A stretch of 5,456 nt of DNA from Terriglobia bacterium (GTDB taxonomy: Bacteria > Acidobacteriota > Terriglobia > UBA7540): contig JASIKV010000498.1 in assembly GCA_030049455.1 (NCBI GenBank), positions 1-5,456 of the forward strand. Direction: 5' to 3'. Numbering within the stretch: position 1 is the stretch's first letter; every line of letters begins with the position of its first letter. The notes under the pieces were generated by a model, which did not search any database, was not told the origin of the DNA, and saw only the letters and a program-made list of their open reading frames with translations. Positions 1 through 5,456 of the stretch are shown here, in pieces. Position numbers and translations under genes: made by a program.

Positions 1-231
1 CTGAATTGTCATCAATGGGAAAACGCCCTCGCCGAGTTCAAGTTGGCCCTAAATCGGCGCCCCAAAAGCGGCCACGCGCTCTACGGAATCGCCCGGGCCT
101 ACGCAATGGGCGGCGACGTGCCCAAGGCGGCCGAAGCTTACCGGGAGTTCCTCGCGAGCTGGCAGTACGCCGACACGGACTTGCCGCAAATCAAGCAAGC
201 CAAAAGCTGGCTCGCTGGCCACTCGCAGTGA
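1..231 (+). CDS. TPR-repeat protein, C-terminal fragment (5' end outside window)
   Basis: Frame 1 is open from the first base to a TGA at 229-231 and gives 76 residues, so the start lies upstream of the window. About residues 6-23 (WENALAEFKLALNRRPKS) fit the second half of one tetratricopeptide repeat, and about 25-52 (GHALYGIARAY...KAAEAYREFL) fit a full TPR with the usual small/aromatic spacing. The tail WQYADTDLPQIKQAKSWL matches an ending I know from acidobacterial TPR proteins, including serine/threonine kinases and transcriptional regulators whose sensor half is TPR. TPRs mediate protein-protein contacts; the catalytic or DNA-binding part, if any, is not visible, so the specific function cannot be named. 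A TTG at 43 could be read as a start, but the frame and TPR pattern continue upstream of it. The gene is followed by two more in-frame TGA codons (238, 247), so termination is secure. Confidence 0.8.
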   Translation: MNCHQWENALAEFKLALNRRPKSGHALYGIARAYAMGGDVPKAAEAYREFLASWQYADTDLPQIKQAKSWLAGHSQ

Positions 232-280
232 GCCTGCTGAGCCTTTTGACGCGGCCTGCGGGAATCAAGGCCTCGTAGCG

Positions 281-310
281 TTGACGGCCCGCCGATTACC
301 AGCCTATCAT
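281..310 (+). promoter_or_regulatory. sigma70-like promoter of the membrane glycosyltransferase, probably leaderless
   Basis: TTGACG at 281-286 (5 of 6 to the -35 consensus) is followed after 18 bp by TATCAT at 305-310 (5 of 6 to the -10 consensus). Transcription would begin about 6-8 bases past the -10, near 316-318, while the ATG is at 319. No Shine-Dalgarno-like purine run precedes the ATG, which agrees with leaderless initiation. Prediction from sequence only. Confidence 0.5.
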
Positions 311-318
311 CGCAGCCG

Positions 319-1848
319 ATGCCGCCCTCCCCTTCGAATTCGGAAGCAGCCACCGTCGCATCAGCCGCCCGCGCCTGGCGAAGCCCGGAATACTGGCTGT
401 ACGGAACCTGGGCGCTGCTGGCAGCGGGCCTGCTGCTGTACTCGCAAACCTTGTCATTCACCGAAGACGAAGGATTTCACCTGCTGGCCGCGCAATTGAT
501 CAAGGGCGGCATGCGCCCGTATCTGGATTTCTGTTTTCCCCAGACACCTCTCAACGCCTACTGGAATGCCTTTCTGATGCGTGTGGGGGGAGAAAGCTGG
601 CGCGGGCCGCACGCCCTGGCGGCGCTTGAGACCTGCGCGGCGGCGATTCTTGCGGCGCAATTTGTGCTTTCCAGACTTCCCGAGCGTTCCTGGCGCGTGG
701 CCGGCGCGCTCGCGGTCGCCCTCATGATCGGATGCAATACCAATGTGGTGGAATTCGGAACGCTGGGCCAGGCCTACGGCATCTGCCTGTTCACGTCCGT
801 GTGCGCTTTTCGGCTTGCCGTCGCGGCGGTGGGGAAGTCCGGCGGATGGTTGCCATTCGCAAGCGGCATTTTCGTAGGAGCCGCCGCGGCTTCATCGCTG
901 CTGAGCGCCGGAGTGGCGCCCGTGCTGTTGGTCTGGATTTTCTGTTTTAGTCACGCTGGAGGGCGATGGAACAAAGCGCTTTTCTTCACAACCGGCGCGG
1001 CAATACCCTTCTTGCCCGTCTTCTATCTTGCTTTGCAGTCTCCCGATGTGGTCTGGTTCAATGTCGTAAAATACCACGTCATTTTCCGCGAAGTCTATTG
1101 GCCCGAACCACTGACCCACGATTTAAAAATCCTGACGGGCTGGCTTTCCGATTCGCAGGCGCTTTTGATGGGATTGTTGGCGGTGTTCGGCGCGTTCTAT
1201 ATCTCCAAACGATCCACATGGAGCAGCCATCAGCGCGCGGAATTCTATTTGTGCGGCTGGATGGCCCTGGCCATTGGCGCGGAGTTGGCGATTGCGCATC
1301 CCACGTTCAGCCGGTACTTCTGCCTTTTGGTCCCCTTCGCGGCGATCCTCGCGCTTCCCGGCCTGTACGCACTCGGTGATCGCGTGATGGGGCCGGGAAA
1401 ACCCTTCTGGCCGGTTTTTTTCGTCTCCCTCATCTGTATTGCCTCGCTGGCCCGCGATCTGTGCATCGACCGGAGCGACTCCAATCGGTGGCAGGAGTAC
1501 GAAGCCGCAACCCGCAAGCTTCTACAAGTCACTCCCCCCGGCAAGCAATTCTTTGCCGAGGAGCAGATGTATTTTCTATCGAAACGCCGCCCGCCCTCCG
1601 GGATGGAGTTCAGCTATTCACATGAATTGAAACTTTCAGCTATACAGCTTGCCAAGCTGCATATTACCTCTATTGAAACGCAGAAGCGGGAATTGACGGA
1701 CGGAACCTTTGCCAGCGCGGCCACTTGCAGCAGCGACCTGGTGGAGGACTATGCACTCAATAAGATCTTCCATCAAAAGGAGGATATGCGGGGATGCACG
1801 GTTTATTGGGATTGGCAGCCGCCCGCCCCGGGAGAATCGAACCGATAA
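319..1848 (+). CDS. polytopic membrane protein, GT-C / glycosyltransferase family 39-like (ArnT/PMT type)
   Basis: This 509-residue integral membrane protein most likely transfers a sugar from a polyprenyl-phosphate donor on the outer face of the inner membrane. Its acceptor is unknown. A short soluble N-terminus leads to a first membrane segment near residues 27-42. This is followed by an acidic loop, SFTEDEGFH (46-54), and then RPYLDFCFPQTPLNAYW (66-82). An acidic pair in the first external loop is the hallmark of GT-C enzymes, with Glu49/Asp50/Glu51 as candidates. Further hydrophobic segments lie near 98-118, 127-139, 148-170, 178-210, 221-239, 278-296, 308-326, 333-352 and 362-378, roughly ten in all. 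Residues 380-509 are soluble, with motif FFAEEQMYFLSKRRPPSGMEF (411-431). ATG 319 is the first usable start: upstream in frame there are stops at 238 and 247 and no ATG, GTG or TTG between. It lies 87 bp after the TPR gene but has its own promoter candidate. It could instead be a non-catalytic GT-C-fold protein; the family call is by topology and motif, not alignment. Confidence 0.75.
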   Translation: MPPSPSNSEAATVASAARAWRSPEYWLYGTWALLAAGLLLYSQTLSFTEDEGFHLLAAQLIKGGMRPYLDFCFPQTPLNAYWNAFLMRVGGESWRGPHALAALETCAAAILAAQFVLSRLPERSWRVAGALAVALMIGCNTNVVEFGTLGQAYGICLFTSVCAFRLAVAAVGKSGGWLPFASGIFVGAAAASSLLSAGVAPVLLVWIFCFSHAGGRWNKALFFTTGAAIPFLPVFYLALQSPDVVWFNVVKYHVIFREVYWPEPLTHDLKILTGWLSDSQALLMGLLAVFGAFYISKRSTWSSHQRAEFYLCGWMALAIGAELAIAHPTFSRYFCLLVPFAAILALPGLYALGDRVMGPGKPFWPVFFVSLICIASLARDLCIDRSDSNRWQEYEAATRKLLQVTPPGKQFFAEEQMYFLSKRRPPSGMEFSYSHELKLSAIQLAKLHITSIETQKRELTDGTFASAATCSSDLVEDYALNKIFHQKEDMRGCTVYWDWQPPAPGESNR

Positions 1849-1861
1849 TCAGTGACGGGCA

Positions 1862-1888
1862 AAAGCGCTTTCCATATGGATCGATCCA
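1862..1888. repeat. chain of three overlapping perfect palindromes in the convergent gap
   Basis: AAAGCGCTTT (1862-1871), TCCATATGGA (1871-1880) and TGGATCGATCCA (1877-1888) are each perfect palindromes of 10, 10 and 12 bp. They share edges, so the whole 27-bp stretch is palindromic DNA. They have no loops and no following T run on either strand, so they do not form an ordinary intrinsic terminator. Function unknown; they could be protein-binding sites or chance. Confidence 0.6.
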
Positions 1889-1894
1889 AGACGG

Positions 1895-1936
1895 TCCTTT
1901 CGGCTCTCGACCTTTGACTTTTGATGTTCGACTTTC
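1895..1936. repeat. degenerate 7-bp tandem repeat, consensus GACTTTC, about 4-6 units
   Basis: Read in 7-base steps the sequence gives TCCTTTC, GGCTCTC, GACCTTT, GACTTTT, GATGTTC, GACTTTC. The last four units (1909-1936) are clear; the first two are weaker. The final unit ends on the first base of the phzF-like stop codon (1936-1938 on the minus strand), so the array fills the space right after that gene. Phased heptamer arrays recall the short tandemly repeated repetitive sequences of cyanobacteria, but I do not claim homology. Confidence 0.5.
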
Positions 1937-2724
1937 TAATACAACTCTCCCCGCATCACCGTGACGGCCTGTCCGCCCAGTTTCACCCGGCCGTTTACCA
2001 CTCGAACCTTCACAACGCCACCCCGCGCCGACGCCTGGTACGCGAGGAATTCGGTCTTTCCAAGATGCTTCGCCCAATAAGGTCCGAGGACGCAGTGGGC
2101 CGAGCCCGTGACAGGATCTTCGTTCACTCCGGCAGCGGGGGCGAAAAACCGTGAGATGAAGTCAAATTCCCCGCCCTCGGCGCGCGCCGTCACAATCACT
2201 CCGCGCGCCTTGGCACGTTTGAGCAGGGTGAAGTCGGGGTCGAGGCCGCGCACGGCTCGTTCCGAATCCGCCTCGACAAGGTAATCGAACTGGCTCTTCC
2301 CCACGTAGCGCGGCATGATTCCCAGCCCCTTGACCAATTCCTCCCAGGGATTGGCTGTCTCCTCCTGCTTGGCAGGAAAGTCGAGCTCAATCCAGCCGCC
2401 TTGGCGGTCCGCGGTCAGCAGTCCGCTGAGAGTATGGAAACGCGCCTGCTCGTCCGCTCGAAGCACGCCCGTCTCCCATAGAACGTGAGCGCTGGCGAGC
2501 GTTGCGTGCCCGCACAAGGCCACCTCCGTGGTCGGAGTCAGCCAGCGCAAGTGGAAGCCGTCGTTTTGCGGGACCAGAAAGGCGGTTTCCGAGAGATTCA
2601 TCTCCCGCGCCACGTCGCGCATCCAGTCTTCGGGCGCGGGATTGGAAAGAAGGCATACCGCCGCCGGGTTTCCGGCGAATGCGCGGCCCGTGAACGCGTC
2701 CACCTGATAAATCGTCTGCGCCAT
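1936..2724 (-). CDS. PhzF family isomerase/epimerase-like protein
   Basis: This 262-residue cytosolic protein has the full length of the PhzF fold (two diaminopimelate-epimerase-like halves; the family is usually about 260-300 residues). The N-terminus IYQVDAFTGRAFAGNPAAV (5-23) is the family signature. NLSETAF (43-49) carries the catalytic Glu46, equivalent to Glu45 of phenazine-biosynthesis PhzF. EVALCGHATLAS (67-78) and GVNEDPVTGSAHC (199-211) are the two substrate-binding loops, one in each half. Known PhzF catalyses isomerization of trans-2,3-dihydro-3-hydroxyanthranilate, but no other phenazine gene is present, and most family members have unknown substrates; I therefore give no symbol. 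The start is set by a strong ribosome site, AGGGAGGA (2731-2738 on the minus strand), six bases from the ATG. It lies 188 bp after the S9 peptidase on the same strand and converges with the glycosyltransferase gene. Confidence 0.92.
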   Translation of the reverse strand: MAQTIYQVDAFTGRAFAGNPAAVCLLSNPAPEDWMRDVAREMNLSETAFLVPQNDGFHLRWLTPTTEVALCGHATLASAHVLWETGVLRADEQARFHTLSGLLTADRQGGWIELDFPAKQEETANPWEELVKGLGIMPRYVGKSQFDYLVEADSERAVRGLDPDFTLLKRAKARGVIVTARAEGGEFDFISRFFAPAAGVNEDPVTGSAHCVLGPYWAKHLGKTEFLAYQASARGGVVKVRVVNGRVKLGGQAVTVMRGELY

Positions 2725-2730
2725 GATGTG

Positions 2731-2738
2731 TCCTCCCT
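2731..2738 (-). promoter_or_regulatory. ribosome binding site of the phzF-like gene
   Basis: On the minus strand this reads AGGGAGGA, six bases before the ATG at 2724. It is the strongest Shine-Dalgarno match in the window and fixes the start of the PhzF-family gene. Confidence 0.8.
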
Positions 2739-2912
2739 GACGGCTCCCGGGTCAATGGGCACTCGAGCTCAACTGTTCACGTTGCCATCCGTCAAAGCAC
2801 AGGGCAAGAGCCAATCTCTCGCAATCAATATGAGGCCAACTCCTGCGTCGATTCACGGCGCTCACGACAAACGGGAAACACTCCGGCGATTTGCCCCCGA
2901 AAAGCGAACACT

Positions 2913-5003
2913 TCACCTGCCGCCTTTCAAGTGCGCCGCAAAAAAATCCGCGGACGCGTGGTAAGCCGTGATCCAGTGCTCCCACGTCAGGAAGTCGTGA
3001 ATTTCGTCGGGGAAGACGATTTGCTTGAACTCCACGCCCTGCTTTCGCAGCGCCTCCACAAGCTGGACCATGTTGGAAAATGAGACGTTGCGATCGTCAT
3101 CGCCCTGAATCAATAGAACCGGCGAGCGCCAGGTCTTCACGTCCGCCATGGGCGAAGAGTCAAACGCCACGCGCGCCCACTCCTCAAGTTTCTCCGGATC
3201 TTCCGCGTGCAGCGTGTGCGGAATTTCCAGGTTCCAATCGTGTACCCCATGGAAATCCACACCGCAGGCGAACAGATCGGAGGCGCGCGCCAGTCCCAGC
3301 GCCGTCAGGTAGCCCCCATACGACCCGCCCCACAGGCCGATGCGCGCAGGGTCAACGTCCGGGCGCGAGCGCAGATACAAACCGGCTCCCATCACGTCAT
3401 TAAACTCGCTCGCCCCCGTGGCGCCGTAATTCAGCGCTTCGCGAAATTCCATTCCATAGCCGATGCCGCTGCGATAATTTACGGAAAGAACGATATAACC
3501 TCGCGAGGCAAGATATTGATTCTGGGCATATGCATTGTGGTAATACTGCATGTAGTGCCAGCCGAGCAGCATCTGCCGCCGCGAGCCGCCGTGGAAAAAC
3601 AACAAGGCGGGATGCTTCTCGCCCGGCCGCTCATCCGGAGGCAGGAAGAGCTGGCCGTGCAGCTTCAGACCGTCAGCGCCCGATAGAATAACCTGCTCGG
3701 GCTCAACGAGCTTTGCAGCGGGAAAATCCTCGGGCATGGAATCCGGAGCCAGATCGTGCATTTCTCCGTCCGAACCCACTTGCGCGGGCCGCGCCGGCCA
3801 GTGCGCGTCAGACCGCAACAAAGCGATGTGCTGCCCATCGCTCAACGGAACCGTCGACCACTCAATTCCCTTCCCCGCCGTAACACGCTCGGGGTGATCG
3901 GCGTCTGCCGATTCTTTCCATAGATGCCGCCTGTCAACGTCATCTTCGTTGGAATTAAAAACCACCGAGCGATGGTCCGCCGTGATTTCCGCATTCTCAA
4001 CTTCGAAGGAATCTCCCGGCGTCATCAGGTGTGGTTCGCCGCCGCTCGCGGGAATGGAATATAAGCGCTCCCAACCATCGCCTTCCCAAGGGAAAACCAG
4101 CCGGCCATCCGCCATCCAAAGCAATTGCCGGCGAGCCGCCAGACCGTGAAAAACACTTCCCTGACCTGCGTGTGCAATCCAAACCTCGCGGCCCTCCCCC
4201 GTGGCGACGTCGGCGACGCGAATCGACCACGGCGGACCTTCGCGGCGCGGGCCAAACGGTTCACCATCCGCCCTGGCGGGGATTCGGATAAAGGCGATTT
4301 GCCTGCCATCCGGCGACCACACGGGCTGGATGTCGTGATCGACGCTGGGATCGAGAAATTCCAGACTTTTTTGGGCAAGATCGTACACCGCAATAAAACC
4401 GTGATCGCCGCGCGCGCTTACGAATGCCAGCTTGGAACCGTCGGGTGAGAAGGTCAAATCTTCAGCCGTGCCGCGCGCGTGAATCAACTGCGCGGGCTTT
4501 TCGCTGCTGCTCAGCTTGAGCGACCAGACCTGTTCTTTGTTGAGGAACACCACCTCATCGCCTTTCGGAGAAACGGCGGGAGAGTGCCCCTGACCAAGCT
4601 TTCTCGGCTCACCGCCCGAAACGTCAACGACCCACAGGTCCTGCTCAACACCCTGCGGAAAGCTGCGCGGATTCGGGGCCTCGCGCAGGTTCTCAAAATC
4701 GCCTCCGCGCACATAAATGAGGGAATGAGCATCGGGTGTCCACGCGAGGTCGGCAACGTCCTGCCCATCGTCCGCCGAGTAATGGGTCAGGGCGCGGCCC
4801 TTGAATTCCGGCGGCCCCGCAACCCAGACGTTGCGCATACCACGCGCGTCAAAGACCCATGCCACCATGCCGCCGGAGGGCGCCGCCACCATTTCGCTCG
4901 GAAACGGCGAGCTCATTACCTGCTCAATTGTGAAAGACGGGTTCTGGGCTGCCGCTGTCCCCAGAGTCATCATCGCCAAAAGAAATCCAGAGAAATATTT
5001 CAT
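2913..5003 (-). CDS. secreted S9 family peptidase (prolyl oligopeptidase / DPP4 / acylaminoacyl-peptidase type)
   Basis: This 696-residue exported serine peptidase is predicted to cleave short peptides, often next to proline or at a blocked or free N-terminus; the exact specificity is not readable. The Sec signal peptide is about residues 1-19 (hydrophobic core FLLAMMTLGTAAA, cleavage likely after Ala19), so it acts in the periplasm or outside. Residues from about 25 to 430 form a beta-propeller with PD40/TolB-like motifs, such as LTFSPDGSKLAFVS (183-196) and PVWSPDGRQIAFI (227-239). Residues from about 435 to 696 are the alpha/beta-hydrolase domain. FFHGG (469-473) is in the oxyanion-hole region and the nucleophile Ser561 is in GGSYGG. 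The triad is completed by Asp637 in GDDDRNV and His669 in DEIHDF. Length and domain order are normal and nothing is missing. The minus-strand ribosome site AGAGGG (5011-5016) is seven bases before the ATG, and a promoter candidate lies further upstream. It is divergent from the amidohydrolase gene and precedes the phzF-like gene. Confidence 0.95.
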   Translation of the reverse strand: MKYFSGFLLAMMTLGTAAAQNPSFTIEQVMSSPFPSEMVAAPSGGMVAWVFDARGMRNVWVAGPPEFKGRALTHYSADDGQDVADLAWTPDAHSLIYVRGGDFENLREAPNPRSFPQGVEQDLWVVDVSGGEPRKLGQGHSPAVSPKGDEVVFLNKEQVWSLKLSSSEKPAQLIHARGTAEDLTFSPDGSKLAFVSARGDHGFIAVYDLAQKSLEFLDPSVDHDIQPVWSPDGRQIAFIRIPARADGEPFGPRREGPPWSIRVADVATGEGREVWIAHAGQGSVFHGLAARRQLLWMADGRLVFPWEGDGWERLYSIPASGGEPHLMTPGDSFEVENAEITADHRSVVFNSNEDDVDRRHLWKESADADHPERVTAGKGIEWSTVPLSDGQHIALLRSDAHWPARPAQVGSDGEMHDLAPDSMPEDFPAAKLVEPEQVILSGADGLKLHGQLFLPPDERPGEKHPALLFFHGGSRRQMLLGWHYMQYYHNAYAQNQYLASRGYIVLSVNYRSGIGYGMEFREALNYGATGASEFNDVMGAGLYLRSRPDVDPARIGLWGGSYGGYLTALGLARASDLFACGVDFHGVHDWNLEIPHTLHAEDPEKLEEWARVAFDSSPMADVKTWRSPVLLIQGDDDRNVSFSNMVQLVEALRKQGVEFKQIVFPDEIHDFLTWEHWITAYHASADFFAAHLKGGR

Positions 5004-5052
5004 TTTGAGTCCCTCTGCTCTTTCAAGATTGTGGTGCGTTTGCGCGGCAGGG

Positions 5053-5081
5053 AGTATACCTCTCCTGCCTGGCCCTGTAAC
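5053..5081 (-). promoter_or_regulatory. sigma70-like promoter candidate for the S9 peptidase
   Basis: On the minus strand, GTTACA (5076-5081, 4 of 6 to consensus) is followed after 17 bp by TATACT (5053-5058, 5 of 6). The transcript would start near 5046, giving a leader of about 40 bases that includes the AGAGGG ribosome site at 5011-5016. The good -10 and exact spacing support it; the -35 is moderate. Confidence 0.5.
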
Positions 5082-5100
5082 GGGCGGGGTGCAAAAATAT

Positions 5101-5129
5101 TTGGCGCGCGCGGGACGCCGTGCTTAAAT
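5101..5129 (+). promoter_or_regulatory. extended -10 promoter candidate for the amidohydrolase
   Basis: TTGGCG (5101-5106, 4 of 6) is followed after 17 bp by TTAAAT (5124-5129, 4 of 6), and a TG one base before the -10 (5121-5122) makes an extended -10. The start would be near 5136, inside the palindrome GGGATATCCC (5131-5140). The leader would be about 24 or 48 bases, depending on which ATG is used. Confidence 0.4.
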
Positions 5130-5130
5130 C

Positions 5131-5140
5131 GGGATATCCC
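5131..5140. repeat. 10-bp perfect palindrome at the predicted amidohydrolase transcription start
   Basis: GGGATATCCC is a perfect palindrome directly after the -10 candidate, and it overlaps CCCGGG (5139-5144). A site in this position could act as an operator, but no regulator gene is in the window and chance is possible. Confidence 0.35.
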
Positions 5141-5183
5141 CGGGCCGGGAAATGCCGGAATGGATTGCCGCCTCAGAGGTCAC

Positions 5184-5456
5184 ATGCAAGCGCCAAAACT
5201 CATCATGGGCATTCTGGGAGTTTGCACGGTTATGAGTGGACTCTCCGCACCGCCGACTGCGCAACGCCCTCGGACCGTAATCTCTGCAAGCGTTCTGCTG
5301 GATGGCAGGGGCGGAATCCTGCGTGACACGCGAATCGTAATTGAGGATTCGAAGATCGTGGCGATTGATCCGAAGGCCGCGCCGGTGGACTACGACCTTC
5401 GCGGGTCCACGGTGCTCCCGGGTTGGATTGACGCACATTCGCACATCATCTGGAGC
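5184..5456 (+). CDS. exported amidohydrolase, N-terminal fragment (3' end outside window)
   Basis: The frame is open to the window edge and gives 91 residues. Residues about 1-27 look like a Sec signal peptide (basic Lys5, hydrophobic LIMGILGVCTVM, possible cleavage after LSA near 22 or PTA near 26). VC at 13-14 is not a proper lipobox, so I do not call a lipoprotein. SASVLLDGRGG, DTRIVIEDSKIVAID and GSTVLPGWIDAHSHI follow the order of the small beta-sandwich and first barrel strand of metal-dependent amidohydrolases (imidazolonepropionase/M38 type). The HSH near residue 86-88 is the HxH metal-ligand motif. Substrate is unknown; many relatives act on cyclic amides or Xaa-Pro dipeptides. AGAGGT (5175-5180) lies three bases before ATG 5184, which is tight. 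An in-frame ATG at 5160 would add eight residues (MDCRLRGH) and has GGGA at 5147-5150. A third ATG at 5205 would leave a short signal. The gene diverges from the S9 peptidase. Confidence 0.85.
   Translation, partial: MQAPKLIMGILGVCTVMSGLSAPPTAQRPRTVISASVLLDGRGGILRDTRIVIEDSKIVAIDPKAAPVDYDLRGSTVLPGWIDAHSHIIWS

Noticed and set aside
966..1379. 137-codon plus-strand open frame inside the glycosyltransferase gene
   Set aside because: It is an out-of-frame shadow of the membrane protein, whose own frame shows clear transmembrane periodicity and GT-C motifs.
1849..1935. Bidirectional intrinsic terminator between the convergent genes
   Set aside because: The palindromes lack loops, the only spaced stem found (GGTC...GACC, 1893-1912) is four base pairs, and no U-tract follows a stem on either strand.
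2485..2964. 159-codon plus-strand open frame across the phzF-like start and the gap
   Set aside because: It is antisense to a well-supported PhzF gene and the peptidase end, and its composition is arginine/proline-rich as expected of a GC-rich shadow frame; no motif is recognisable.
3207..3686. 159-codon plus-strand open frame inside the peptidase gene
   Set aside because: It is fully antisense to the catalytic domain of the S9 peptidase, with no family motif or ribosome site.
4801..5127. 108-codon plus-strand open frame over the peptidase start and divergent region
   Set aside because: It is antisense to the signal peptide region of the peptidase and ends between the promoters; there is no protein-like pattern.
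5184..5260. Lipoprotein signal on the amidohydrolase
   Set aside because: The cysteine is preceded by L-G-V rather than a small residue at -1, so the lipobox rule is not met; an ordinary Sec signal is more likely.
1..5456. CRISPR array, tRNA, rRNA, insertion sequence or phage genes
   Set aside because: I saw no regularly spaced long repeats, cloverleaf-like segments, transposase or phage motifs in any of the real coding frames.

Overview
The window is GC-rich and gene-dense. It carries five protein-coding genes, two of them cut by the window edges, and nothing that looks like a mobile element, CRISPR array, rRNA or tRNA. An Acidobacteriota (or similar soil bacterium) source is my best inference. 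The reasons are the TPR-protein tail with its FLxxWxxADxDLPQ-type ending, an ArnT-like membrane glycosyltransferase with a soluble C-terminal tail, a secreted S9 prolyl-oligopeptidase-family peptidase and a secreted amidohydrolase. No rRNA or marker gene is present to prove it.

Layout: (1) 1-231 (+) is the C-terminal end of a TPR protein. (2) 319-1848 (+) is a 509-residue polytopic GT-C/GT39-like membrane protein. It is preceded by a good sigma70-like promoter placed so close to the ATG that the mRNA may be leaderless. (3) 1849-1935 is the convergent gap to the next gene. It holds a chain of three overlapping perfect palindromes and a degenerate 7-bp tandem repeat that runs into the phzF-like stop codon. 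(4) 1936-2724 (-) is a complete PhzF-family isomerase/epimerase-like protein with its catalytic Glu. (5) 2913-5003 (-) is a complete secreted S9 peptidase with beta-propeller and alpha/beta-hydrolase domains and an intact Ser-Asp-His triad. It lies 188 bp upstream of the phzF-like gene on the same strand. (6) 5004-5183 is a divergent promoter region. (7) From about 5184 to the window end (+) is the start of an exported amidohydrolase, truncated just after its HxH metal motif.

Taken together, the right half suggests an exported peptide or amide degradation pair: a peptidase and an amidohydrolase transcribed divergently from one shared control region, with a cytosolic PhzF-like enzyme downstream of the peptidase. 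The functional link is inference from adjacency. I see no clearly new multi-gene system. The most unusual signals are non-coding: the leaderless-type promoter, the heptamer array and palindrome cluster, and the palindrome at the predicted amidohydrolase transcription start.
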